The position numbers were made by a program, and so were the translations under genes. Under the pieces are notes generated by a model. That model was not told where the DNA came from. It ran no database searches and was given only the letters and a program-made list of their open reading frames with translations. Source: Rhizobium sp. Q54 (GTDB taxonomy: Bacteria; Pseudomonadota; Alphaproteobacteria; Rhizobiales; Beijerinckiaceae). From it: 7,444 bases of DNA. Shown one piece after another: positions 1 to 6,395 of this stretch (positions are counted from its first letter, which is position 1; the number at the start of each line of letters is the position of its first letter). Location of the stretch: assembly GCA_945903655.1 (NCBI GenBank), contig CAMDOY010000172.1:1-7444 (forward strand), read 5' to 3'.

Positions 1-198
1 GCGCTCGCCAACGCCCTGACGATCCCGGTCATCGCATCCGGCGGCCTCGCCTCGCTCGACGACATCAGCCGCCTGCTGCAACCCGATTGCGCGCGGCTCG
101 CTGGCGCCATTTCGGGACGCGCGCTCTATGACGGACGCCTTGATCCGGCGAAGGCGCTGGAGCTGATCCGCGCGGCGAAGGAGGCCTCGCTTGCTTAA
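1..198 (+). CDS. hisA: HisA, 3' part: phosphoribosylformimino-5-aminoimidazole carboxamide ribotide isomerase
   Basis: The last 65 codons of the isomerase that opens the ribose ring of ProFAR to give PRFAR, the fourth step of histidine synthesis in the cytoplasm. The visible part is the C-terminal third of a (beta/alpha)8 barrel. It shows the phosphate-binding strand PVIASGGLASLDD (residues 9-21 of the visible part) and the second phosphate loop AGAISGRALYDGR, both typical of HisA. The frame is open to the left edge and ends at TAA 196-198. HisF shares the barrel fold, but a complete HisF follows directly, and the GRALYDGR ending is that of HisA. The stop overlaps the hisF start by 8 bases, so the two are translationally coupled. 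The N-terminal part lies outside the window. Confidence 0.95.
   Translation, partial: ALANALTIPVIASGGLASLDDISRLLQPDCARLAGAISGRALYDGRLDPAKALELIRAAKEASLA
178..184 (+). promoter_or_regulatory. Shine-Dalgarno site of hisF
   Basis: AAGGAGG, a near-perfect ribosome binding site inside the end of hisA, 6 bases before the TTG at 191. It supports the TTG as the true hisF start despite the rare start codon. Confidence 0.8.
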
Positions 199-952
199 GC
201 GCCGCGTCATCCCCTGCCTCGACGTCAAGGACGGACGCGTCGTCAAGGGCGTGAATTTCGTCGATCTGCGCGATGCGGGCGATCCCGTGGAAAGCGCCGT
301 CGCCTATGACAAGGCGGGCGCGGACGAGTTGTGCTTTCTCGACATCACCGCCAGCCACGAAAATCGCGGCATCATTTTCGATGTGGTCCGCCGCACGGCG
401 GAAGCCTGTTTCATGCCGCTGACCGTCGGCGGGGGCGTGCGCACCACCGAGGACATCCGCAAGCTGCTGCTGGCGGGCGCGGACAAGGTGTCGATCATGA
501 CCGCCGCCGTCCATAACCGCGACTTCGTGCGCGAAGCGGCGGAGAAGTTCGGCAGCCAGTGCATTGTGGTGGCCATCGACGCCAAGATGGTGTCGCCGGG
601 CAAATGGGAAATCTTCACCCATGGCGGGCGTAAGCCCACAGGCCTCGACGCCGTGGACTATGCGCGCGAAGTGGTGGCCCTGGGGGCGGGCGAAATCCTG
701 CTGACCTCCATGGACCGGGACGGCACCAAATCGGGCTTCGACGTGGCGCTGACACGTGCGGTAGCCGACGCAGTCCCCGTGCCGCTGATCGCGTCTGGCG
801 GGGTGGGCGATCTCGACCATCTAGTGGCGGGCGTGACCGAGGGACATGCGACCGCCGTGCTCGCGGCCTCGATCTTCCACTTCGGCGAATATACGATCCG
901 GCAGGCCAAGGAACACATGGCCCGCGCCGGCATCCCCATGCGGCTCGACTGA
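191..952 (+). CDS. hisF: HisF, cyclase subunit of imidazole glycerol phosphate synthase
   Basis: With the glutaminase HisH (not in the window) it converts PRFAR and ammonia to imidazole glycerol phosphate and AICAR, linking histidine and purine synthesis. The 253 residues are the usual family length. The catalytic pair is present: D11 in CLDVKDGR and D130 in VVAIDAK. Phosphate-binding loops are visible at TVGGGVR (78-84) and at ASGGVGDLDH (201-210), and LTSMDRDGTKSG (171-182) is typical. The start is a TTG inside hisA with a strong AAGGAGG in front, and it gives the canonical MLKxRVIPCLD N-terminus. One oddity: the motif normally read as SIN(T/S)AAV is SIMTAAV, so residue 103, usually Asn and part of a phosphate site in the Thermotoga enzyme, is Met. 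The rest of the protein looks intact. Confidence 0.97.
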   Translation: MLKRRVIPCLDVKDGRVVKGVNFVDLRDAGDPVESAVAYDKAGADELCFLDITASHENRGIIFDVVRRTAEACFMPLTVGGGVRTTEDIRKLLLAGADKVSIMTAAVHNRDFVREAAEKFGSQCIVVAIDAKMVSPGKWEIFTHGGRKPTGLDAVDYAREVVALGAGEILLTSMDRDGTKSGFDVALTRAVADAVPVPLIASGGVGDLDHLVAGVTEGHATAVLAASIFHFGEYTIRQAKEHMARAGIPMRLD

Positions 953-962
953 GGGGCGACGA

Positions 963-1283
963 ATGTCCAAATTCACGCTCGGTGATCTCGATGCTATCAT
1001 CGCCTCGCGGGTAAGCGCCGACGCTGGCGCCTCCTATACGAAATCACTGCTCGACGCAGGCGTTGCGCGCGCTTCGAAGAAATTCGGCGAAGAGGCCTTC
1101 GAGGCCGTCATCGCCGCCATGGAACAGGACAAGACGGCACTGATGAAGGAATCCGCCGATGTGCTCTACCATCTGCTCGTGCTGATGCGGGCGGGGGGCG
1201 TGAGCCTGGACGAGGTGCTGGACGAATTGCAGCGGCGCACCGCGCAATCGGGCCATCAGGAAAAGGCGTCGCGAGGGACGTGA
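963..1283 (+). CDS. hisE: HisE, phosphoribosyl-ATP pyrophosphohydrolase
   Basis: Hydrolyses phosphoribosyl-ATP to phosphoribosyl-AMP and pyrophosphate, the second step of histidine synthesis. The 106-residue all-helical protein belongs to the MazG-like superfamily. The metal-binding acidic motifs are visible as KKFGEEAFE (39-47: E43, E44, E47) and KESADVLYH (62-70: E63, D66). This is a stand-alone HisE, not fused to HisI, as is normal in alphaproteobacteria. An upstream in-frame extension to 846 exists but would run through hisF. The ATG at 963 has GAGGGG at 951-956, overlapping the hisF stop, and gives the expected SYTKSLLDAG N-terminal region at 24-33. The gap to hisF is 10 bases, so the genes are co-transcribed. 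Confidence 0.95.
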   Translation: MSKFTLGDLDAIIASRVSADAGASYTKSLLDAGVARASKKFGEEAFEAVIAAMEQDKTALMKESADVLYHLLVLMRAGGVSLDEVLDELQRRTAQSGHQEKASRGT

Positions 1284-1310
1284 GATTTCGGCTTCGAGCC
1301 GGGGACAAGA

Positions 1311-2264
1311 ATGGACGAGCGCACCGCCATCGAGACCAGCGAATTATCGCCCTACCGGCGCTTCAGCCGTTCGGAATGGGCGGCGCTGCGCGCCGACACG
1401 CCGCTGACCCTCACCATCGAGGATCTCGCCAAGCTGCAATCCATCAATGATCCGATTTCGGTTGAAGAGGTCATCGCCATCTATCTACCGCTATCCCGCC
1501 TGCTGGCGCTCTACGTCGCAGCGACGCAGGGGCTCTTCAAAGCCACCCAGCGTTTTCTCGGCGCCGAAGATGGAAAGGTGCCCTATATCATCGGCATCGC
1601 GGGTTCGGTGGCGGTAGGCAAATCCACCACCGCGCGCGTCTTGAAAGCGCTGCTCTCGCGCTGGCCAAATACGCCCAAGGTGGAGCTCGTCACGACAGAC
1701 GGTTTCCTGCTGCCCAACGCCGTCCTGCAACGCGAAGGACTGATGGAGAAGAAGGGCTTTCCCGAGAGCTATGACGGCGCCGCGCTCGTGCGCTTCCTCG
1801 CGGAGATCAAGGCTGGCAAACATCATGTGAAAGCGCCGGTCTATTCGCATCTGATCTATGATGTGGTGCCGGGCGAAGAGATCGTGGTGGACCGGCCCGA
1901 CATTCTCATTGTCGAAGGGCTGAACGTATTGCTGCCGAACAAACTGGGACGGCGCACGCCCTTCGTCTCCGACTTCTTCGACTTCTCGGTCTATCTCCAT
2001 GCGGAGGATGACGACCTCGAGCGCTGGTATATCGAACGCTTCATGCGCCTGCGTGGAACCGCCTTCCGCGACCCCCGCTCATTCTTCAAGAAATACGCCG
2101 ACCTCAGCGACGAACAAGCGCGCGAGACGGCCCATGCGATCTGGACGCGCACCAATCTGCGCAATTTGCATGAGAACATTCAGCCCACGCGCGCGCGCGC
2201 CAATCTCGTGTTGACGAAGGGCCCGGCTCATAGAATCGAGACCGTGGCCCTTCGCAAATTATGA
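1311..2264 (+). CDS. coaA: CoaA, type I pantothenate kinase
   Basis: Phosphorylates pantothenate with ATP, the first and usually feedback-controlled step of coenzyme A synthesis. The 317 residues compare with 316 in E. coli. The Walker A motif GSVAVGKS lies at 98-105 with K104, and R109 follows. VTTDGFLLPN (127-136) carries D130, KKGFPESYD is at 147-155, and H180 lies in YSHLIYD. These sit at a constant +3 offset from E. coli K101, R106, D127 and H177, so the catalytic residues and the CoA-inhibition site appear kept. VEGLNVL matches the family. The ATG at 1311 follows GGGGAC at a suitable distance, 27 bases after hisE, so it is probably the last gene of the his transcript. The stop TGA abuts the stop of the converging kinase gene without a single base between. 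Confidence 0.97.
   Translation: MDERTAIETSELSPYRRFSRSEWAALRADTPLTLTIEDLAKLQSINDPISVEEVIAIYLPLSRLLALYVAATQGLFKATQRFLGAEDGKVPYIIGIAGSVAVGKSTTARVLKALLSRWPNTPKVELVTTDGFLLPNAVLQREGLMEKKGFPESYDGAALVRFLAEIKAGKHHVKAPVYSHLIYDVVPGEEIVVDRPDILIVEGLNVLLPNKLGRRTPFVSDFFDFSVYLHAEDDDLERWYIERFMRLRGTAFRDPRSFFKKYADLSDEQARETAHAIWTRTNLRNLHENIQPTRARANLVLTKGPAHRIETVALRKL
2215..2254. terminator. Hairpin inside the end of coaA, candidate two-way terminator
   Basis: CGAAGGGCC (2215-2223) pairs perfectly with GGCCCTTCG (2246-2254). The stem continues inward as CGG/CCG and CTC/GAG, with single-base bulges at 2245 and 2241, around an 8-base loop (2230-2237). It gives about 15 paired bases in the last 17 codons of coaA. 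For the minus-strand kinase the same hairpin begins 10 bases after its stop. There is no run of T on either side, so it is not a classic intrinsic terminator. It may still slow polymerase or protect 3' ends. Confidence 0.4.
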
Positions 2265-3263
2265 TCAGCCCAGACCAGCCTGAGCGGCGAGATCCCGCAG
2301 GCTGCATTCGGGACGCGCGCCATAGTGCTGGATGACTTCCGCCGCCGCCAGACCACCAAGTCGCGCGCAAGTGACATAGTCCGCCGAGCGCGTGAGGCCC
2401 GCGAGGAAGCCAGCGGCGAAGAGATCGCCGGCGCCCGTGGTGTCCACGAGTTTCTCGATGGGGAAGGCGGCGACGGTGTGCGTCTCTTCACGCGTCACGA
2501 CCATCGAGCCCTCTTCTGAGCAGGTCACGACGCCCAGCAGGTCTTCCTCGCGCAGAGCGTTGATGGCGGTGGCGAAATCCGCCGTCTGATAAAGCGCGCG
2601 CAGCTCATGCTGATTGGCGAAGACGATGTCCACGGTCTTCTTGCGGATGAGGTCGAGGAACTCATCGCGATAGCGATCCACGCAGAAGGAATCCGACAGA
2701 GTCAGCGCGACCTTGCGACCGGCGGCGTGGGCGATGGTCGCCGCTTTCACGAAGGCCTCCTTGGCCGCTGGCGGATCCCACAGATAGCCTTCGAGATAGG
2801 TGATGGCGGAGGCCTGCACGGTCGCCTCATCCACATCGTCGGAAGTGAGATTCTGGCAGGCGCCCAGATAGGTGTTCATGGTGCGCTCGCCATCGGGCGT
2901 CACCAGCACGAGGCAACGCGCGGTGGAGGGGCCATCCTTGGCGGGGGCGGTGGGGAAATGCACGCCCATGGCGCGAATGTCGTGGGAGAAGGCGTGGCCC
3001 GTATCGTCAGCGCGCACCTTGCCGATGAAGGCCGCTTTGGCGCCGAAGGAGGCGAGGCCCACAATGGTGTTGGCCGCCGAGCCGCCGGAGATCACCGTGC
3101 CCGAACCCATGGTCTCGTAGAGGCTGAGGGCGCGCGCCTCGTCGATCAGCATCATGCCGCCCTTGTTGAGGTTTTCGCGGCGAAGAAAATCATCTTCCGC
3201 GCGGGCGATCACATCAACGATCGCATTGCCCAGGCCCAGAACGTCATATTGCCAGTCGGACAT
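2265..3263 (-). CDS. PfkB-family carbohydrate/nucleoside kinase, probably adenosine kinase
   Basis: A ribokinase-fold kinase of 332 residues that most resembles the alphaproteobacterial adenosine kinase group, which would make AMP from adenosine and ATP for purine salvage. The N-terminal YDVLGLGNAIVDV (6-18) and the substrate-lid region GGSAANT (60-66) are visible. The NxxE magnesium/phosphate motif is NQHE (217-220), and PfkB signature 2 is DTTGAGDLFAAGF (274-286), with D280 as catalytic base. The frame stays open 19 codons further upstream, but the ATG at 3263 is preferred because GGAG sits 6 bases before it and the conserved sequence begins right after. Substrate cannot be settled from the sequence, and ribokinase-like sugar or guanosine/inosine kinases remain possible. 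It follows the helix-turn-helix gene after 70 bases on the same strand. Its stop touches that of coaA. Confidence 0.88.
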   Translation of the reverse strand: MSDWQYDVLGLGNAIVDVIARAEDDFLRRENLNKGGMMLIDEARALSLYETMGSGTVISGGSAANTIVGLASFGAKAAFIGKVRADDTGHAFSHDIRAMGVHFPTAPAKDGPSTARCLVLVTPDGERTMNTYLGACQNLTSDDVDEATVQASAITYLEGYLWDPPAAKEAFVKAATIAHAAGRKVALTLSDSFCVDRYRDEFLDLIRKKTVDIVFANQHELRALYQTADFATAINALREEDLLGVVTCSEEGSMVVTREETHTVAAFPIEKLVDTTGAGDLFAAGFLAGLTRSADYVTCARLGGLAAAEVIQHYGARPECSLRDLAAQAGLG

Positions 3264-3269
3264 TGAAAG

Positions 3270-3273
3270 CTCC
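3270..3273 (-). promoter_or_regulatory. Shine-Dalgarno site of the PfkB kinase
   Basis: GGAG on the minus strand, 6 bases before the ATG at 3263. The upstream alternative ATG at 3275 has no such site, so this decides the start. Confidence 0.6.
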
Positions 3274-3284
3274 ATTTTGTCAGT

Positions 3285-3305
3285 GCGGCCCATGTGGGGC
3301 GCCGC
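3285..3305 (-). other. Small hairpin between the helix-turn-helix gene and the kinase
   Basis: GCGGC (3285-3289) pairs with GCCGC (3301-3305), with a bulge and about two more inner pairs, in the 70-base gap 3264-3333. No T-run follows it. It could be a weak attenuator or processing site in the leader of the kinase gene, or chance in GC-rich DNA. No convincing promoter was seen in this gap. Confidence 0.22.
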
Positions 3306-3333
3306 CCGGCGGTCCGTCAAGCGCAGCCACCGG

Positions 3334-3708
3334 TCAGCGCGGGCGCCTGGCCCCGGCCTGTGAGTCCAGAAGGGCCAGAAGCGCGTTGATTTCCGCCTCG
3401 CTCAGCGTCCCGATATGGCGGGCCAGCCGGTTGGCGAGTTGGGTGGCCTTGGGGCTGAGGCCCGCCGTATCCACGGTGATGCGCGGGTCGGATTCCTGGG
3501 CGAGACGTTCAAGCTCCTCCGCCTCGTCCCAGATCACATTGAAATAGGTGATGATGCGCTGAACGAGATACCAGGTCGGCGCGCCGCGCTTGCCATGTTC
3601 GAGCGCGGAGAGATAGGCGCCGGAGACGCCGATGGCCTCCGCCATGGTCTTCAGATTAACCGCGCGCGCGGCGCGCAATTCCCTGAGCTTGGCGCCGAAG
3701 GGGGTCAC
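3334..3708 (-). CDS. XRE-family helix-turn-helix DNA-binding protein
   Basis: A 124-residue predicted transcription regulator. The N-terminal 60 or so residues form a Cro/C1-type helix-turn-helix fold: FGAKLRELRAARAV (4-17), then LKTMAEAIG (19-27), the turn VSG, and the recognition helix AYLSALEHGKR (31-41). The rest (about 61-115) is predicted helical, with an acidic stretch DEAEELERLAQE and a leucine-rich end, and matches no ligand-binding domain I recognise. The GTG start at 3708 overlaps the smr TGA as GTGA, with AGGGG 6 bases before it, so it is translationally coupled to smr. Its linkage to tim44, mltA and smr suggests a role or autoregulation connected to the cell envelope, but target genes are unknown. 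The DNA-binding call is firm, the function is not. Confidence 0.85.
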   Translation of the reverse strand: MTPFGAKLRELRAARAVNLKTMAEAIGVSGAYLSALEHGKRGAPTWYLVQRIITYFNVIWDEAEELERLAQESDPRITVDTAGLSPKATQLANRLARHIGTLSEAEINALLALLDSQAGARRPR

Positions 3709-4349
3709 GTGCCACCCCTGCGGCTAGGCCGATCCAGACGGCGGATGCGCACATAGAGGGCGCCTGCGCCCCCATGATGATGGGCCGCCTCCTCGAAGCC
3801 GATGACCACGCCGCGCATCTCGGGCGCGCGCAGCCATTGGGGCACGCTGCGGCGCAGCACGCCAGTTTCTGAATGCCAGGAGGCCAGATCCTGGGAGCGC
3901 CCGCCCTTGCCGGTGATGACCAGCACCAACTTCGCGCCACTCCCCTGGGCGTTGAAGAGGAACTGCCGCAACACGCCATGGGCCTGATCCTGCCGCAGGC
4001 CGTGCAGGTCCATCACGGCGTCGACCTCGGTACGACCGCGCGACAGGCGCTGCCGGAGCCGCCGCTCCAGCGGCGACAGGGGCGCAAGGGCGGAGGCGGG
4101 CTGTTGCGCGGGCGGCGTATAGCCCGGCAAGAAGGGCTCGCGGAAGCCGACCATGTTCCGAGGCGTCTTCACCTGCGGGGTGGGAGCCGCGACAGGCGCC
4201 TCGGGCGGAGGTTCAGGCATGCTCGCGCGGCCCGGGCTGGGCGCGATGGTCTGCGTCACCTGCCGCCACAGCTCAATCTCCTCGCGGGAGAGAGTCCGGT
4301 GACGGGGCGCTCGTATGGGAGGATCGGCCCGCTTCATGGGCCTCAGCAT
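3705..4349 (-). CDS. Smr-domain protein
   Basis: A 214-residue protein with a C-terminal Smr (MutS2-related) domain. This family includes DNA- and RNA-binding nucleases, but the cellular role of the stand-alone alphaproteobacterial form is not settled. The basic N-terminus contains SREEIELWRQV (21-31), typical of this subfamily. Residues 40-90 are rich in Pro and Ala and probably disordered. The Smr core begins near 111 with MDLHG (DLHG at 114-117), then VITGKGGR (144-151), GVLRRSVPQWL (163-173) and HHGGAGALYVRIRR (191-204). DLHG and TGKG are the diagnostic motifs and both are intact. ATG 4349 overlaps the mltA stop by 7 bases and has AGGG in front. ATG 4337, four codons on and preceded by GAGG, is an equally good start. 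Confidence 0.9.
   Translation of the reverse strand: MLRPMKRADPPIRAPRHRTLSREEIELWRQVTQTIAPSPGRASMPEPPPEAPVAAPTPQVKTPRNMVGFREPFLPGYTPPAQQPASALAPLSPLERRLRQRLSRGRTEVDAVMDLHGLRQDQAHGVLRQFLFNAQGSGAKLVLVITGKGGRSQDLASWHSETGVLRRSVPQWLRAPEMRGVVIGFEEAAHHHGGAGALYVRIRRLDRPSRRGGT
3715..3719 (-). promoter_or_regulatory. Shine-Dalgarno site of the helix-turn-helix gene
   Basis: AGGGG on the minus strand, inside the end of smr and 6 bases before the GTG at 3708. It supports the GTG start and the GTGA overlap. Confidence 0.5.
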
Positions 4350-5416
4350 TCAGCCCTGGGCAGGAGAATGTAAAGCCCGGCGCGGTGGCGGATGTTTCCG
4401 GCCACGGCGCCCGCCTGATCTCCCGACCCCATGAAAAGATCCAGCCGCGCGGGTCCGAGAATCGCCGAACCCGTATCCTGCCCGATCATCAGGCGCTGAA
4501 AGGGCGAGAGGCCGCCATCAGCCCCGGGCAAAACCGCATCGACAAAAACCGGAAGCCCATAGGGCCAGAGGCTGCGGTCCACGGCGACCGAGCGCAGGGG
4601 GGTCAGGGGAACCCCCGCCCCGCCGATGGGCCCCTGCGCGCGGGCGGGCGATTCATCCATGGAAAAGAAGATATAGGAGAGGTTGCGATGGAGCAGGGCA
4701 CGTCCGGGCGCACCCGCCGCCTGGCCGCTGTCGCGCACCCATTGCTTGAGCCGGGCGAGGGACATCTCGTCTGGCGCGATCTCCCCGGCCTCGATCAAGG
4801 CCCGGCCAATCGACGTATAGGGCTGACCATTGCGCCCGGCGTAGGTGAGCCTCACGCGCCGCCCATCCCTCAGATCCACCGCCGCCGAGCCCTGCACCTG
4901 GATCATGAAGACCTCAATGGCGTCGGCGAGCCACACGAGGGGCTGAAAGCGCGTCAGGCCCGTGGCCTCGATCTCGGCGCGGGTGGGATAGGGCGAGAGT
5001 TGATCGAGATCAGCGGGGCGGGCGAAGACAGGCTCTGTGAAAGCCTCGGTTCTCACGAGAGAGCCGGGAACCACGGGCTCGTAATAGCCGGTCAGAAATG
5101 CGGAAGGCTGCTCGTCGGTCTCGATGCGGCAGGGGATGAAATGGTTCTCGAAAAACTGCCGGGCCTCGGTCGCCAACCCTATGGTCTCATGCAAGGCCGC
5201 AGTGCAAACCACCCGCAACGCCGCCGGGGCGGGCAGGGCGTTGCGCAATTCCGGCGCGCCCTGCGCGATTGATTGGGCGGACTGGAGAAAGACCTTGAAA
5301 GCGCAGAGGTGATCGTCCTGCGCATAACCCGGCAAGTCCGCAAAGGCCACAGGATGCAACCGGGCGCCGGGCGGCTCGAAAAGAGAAACCGGCAAACCCG
5401 CCATTCCCATGGTCAA
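4343..5416 (-). CDS. mltA: MltA-type membrane-bound lytic murein transglycosylase (3D domain)
   Basis: Cleaves the MurNAc-GlcNAc bond of peptidoglycan to form 1,6-anhydro ends, acting on the periplasmic sacculus. The protein has up to 357 residues, close to the 365 of E. coli. The MltA domain is seen from about residue 22: FADLPGYAQDDH (25-36), LTGYYEPVV (108-116), FMIQVQGS (170-177) and YAGRNGQPYTSIGR (192-205). The C-terminal 3D region has VPLTPLRSVAVDR (269-281, D280), GQDTGSAI (312-319, D314) and LDLFMGSGDQAG (325-336). D326 most likely matches the catalytic Asp308 of E. coli. The start is uncertain: TTG 5416 overlaps the tim44 stop as TTGA, with ATG 5410 and ATG 5404 just inside, and none has a clear ribosome site. 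Unusually, no signal peptide or lipobox is visible. Confidence 0.93.
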   Translation of the reverse strand: MTMGMAGLPVSLFEPPGARLHPVAFADLPGYAQDDHLCAFKVFLQSAQSIAQGAPELRNALPAPAALRVVCTAALHETIGLATEARQFFENHFIPCRIETDEQPSAFLTGYYEPVVPGSLVRTEAFTEPVFARPADLDQLSPYPTRAEIEATGLTRFQPLVWLADAIEVFMIQVQGSAAVDLRDGRRVRLTYAGRNGQPYTSIGRALIEAGEIAPDEMSLARLKQWVRDSGQAAGAPGRALLHRNLSYIFFSMDESPARAQGPIGGAGVPLTPLRSVAVDRSLWPYGLPVFVDAVLPGADGGLSPFQRLMIGQDTGSAILGPARLDLFMGSGDQAGAVAGNIRHRAGLYILLPRAEC

Positions 5417-6138
5417 TGGGCGGCTTCGGTCGCCACCAGTTTCCAGTTGGGGTCCCTGGCCGTCGCCTGACGGGCGAAGGTCCAGACGTCAATGACATCC
5501 ACGATCTTGTCGAGGCCGCCATCCACGACGCCACCGGCGCGGTCGCGGGTCACCGTGATGATCTTGGAGGCGAAGCGCACGGTGATCTGGCCAACGCCCT
5601 CCCGCAGATGGGCGTCGGCGATGCTCGTCTTGTCGATGGAGACAAAGGTCGTCTCCACCTTCTCGCCCTGGGCCTCCCGGGCGCTGATGGCGCTGGAGAA
5701 ACTCTCAAAGACATCGGGGGCCAGAAGGCTGCGCAGGGTGTCGCGATCACCGCCCGCGAAGGAGGTCACGATCATCTCATAGGCGGAGCGGGCGCCGTCG
5801 AGGAAAGGCTTGCCGTCAAAACTGACGTCAGCGGCAGCGATGGCGTCGAGGCCCGCGAAGGCGTCCGGATCAGCCAGCTTGCCCCAGCGCTCTTCGCCGG
5901 TGGGCGGAGCGGAGCGCTCAAAGCCAGGCTTGGCCGCGCCGGGGAGGGGGATCACATTGCTTTGCGAGCCCCCATCGGAGGCTGCCGCCTTCCCCGCATC
6001 GTCACGACGGCGAGCGAAGGGATCATGGGGCGGGCGCTCTTCGCCGGTCCTCGTCCCTAAAACTGATTTCAGCTTGTAAAGAACGAAAATCGCCAAGGCG
6101 GCGAAAATGATCGTCTGGATGTCGAGGCTGTCCTGCAT
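5413..6138 (-). CDS. Tim44/TimA-domain membrane-anchored protein
   Basis: A 241-residue protein with one N-terminal membrane segment (about residues 7-22, IQTIIFAALAIFVLYK) and the charged LGTRTGEERPP (28-38) typical of alphaproteobacterial Tim44-domain proteins. A low-complexity linker follows to about residue 95. The Tim44-like domain runs from about 106 to 238, from FDGKPFLDGARSAYEMIV to DVIDVWTFAR and NWKLVATEA. The family is related to the mitochondrial import factor Tim44, and its bacterial members bind membranes, but their exact function is not established. The N-terminus has no cleavable signal, so it is a membrane anchor. ATG 6138 is preferred over an in-frame TTG at 6165 because it places the MQxxxDIxTIIF start typical of the family. 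The ribosome site is weak (GAAAGAA). It heads the tim44-mltA-smr-HTH chain. Confidence 0.9.
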   Translation of the reverse strand: MQDSLDIQTIIFAALAIFVLYKLKSVLGTRTGEERPPHDPFARRRDDAGKAAASDGGSQSNVIPLPGAAKPGFERSAPPTGEERWGKLADPDAFAGLDAIAAADVSFDGKPFLDGARSAYEMIVTSFAGGDRDTLRSLLAPDVFESFSSAISAREAQGEKVETTFVSIDKTSIADAHLREGVGQITVRFASKIITVTRDRAGGVVDGGLDKIVDVIDVWTFARQATARDPNWKLVATEAAH

Positions 6139-6205
6139 CGCGTTCTTTCGGTCTCCGAAGGCCAACCTAAGGATTAGGGCCTGAGGCTCATGATCAGTCT
6201 ACACC

Positions 6206-6236
6206 ATTATGTGGCGCTTCACGCACGCTTATGCAA
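6206..6236 (-). promoter_or_regulatory. Possible tim44 promoter
   Basis: On the minus strand CATAAT (6206-6211) matches the -10 consensus at five of six bases. TTGCAT (6231-6236) would be a poor -35 at a long 19-base spacing. It lies about 70 bases before the tim44 start. Alphaproteobacterial promoters are hard to call by eye. Confidence 0.3.
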
Positions 6237-6282
6237 AGGGGGTCCCCGAAAAGAGCTTGACCCCTGAGCGACCGCTGGGCCT

Positions 6283-6316
6283 GCTTGAACCGGCCAAAGC
6301 CAAGTCTTGTTCAAGC
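6283..6316. repeat. Inverted repeat upstream of secB, possible operator or leader hairpin
   Basis: GCTTGAAC (6283-6290) and GTTCAAGC (6309-6316) are perfect 8-base inverted copies separated by 18 bases. A third, imperfect copy GCTTGACC lies at 6255-6262, in direct orientation 28 bases before the first. The block ends about 93 bases before the secB start. It could be an operator for a dimeric regulator, or a stem in a 5' leader if transcription starts upstream. A TTGTTC overlapping the right arm (6307-6312) is a weak -35 candidate without a good -10. Confidence 0.35.
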
Positions 6317-6395
6317 GACCCGATCCGTGGTATCGCCCCGGCCAGCGGCGCCGGGTCGCCATCGTGGCTTCTATTCGCCCGCATGCTGCATTTCT

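Noticed and set aside
65..820. 251-codon open frame antisense to hisA/hisF
   Set aside because: It lies wholly opposite clear hisA and hisF and resembles no family; it is a shadow of GC-rich third positions.
2189..2201. CG dinucleotide run in coaA
   Set aside because: It encodes TRARA in a conserved gene; a chance simple repeat in GC-rich DNA.
2607..3266. 219-codon open frame antisense to the PfkB kinase
   Set aside because: It is the mirror of a gene with intact PfkB motifs, has Gly/His-rich composition typical of antisense frames, and has no ribosome site.
4385..5272. 295-codon open frame antisense to mltA
   Set aside because: mltA motifs are continuous on the other strand; the antisense product is Arg/Gly-rich without domains.
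5416..6060. 214-codon open frame antisense to tim44
   Set aside because: It is a shadow of the Tim44-domain gene with no recognisable motif.
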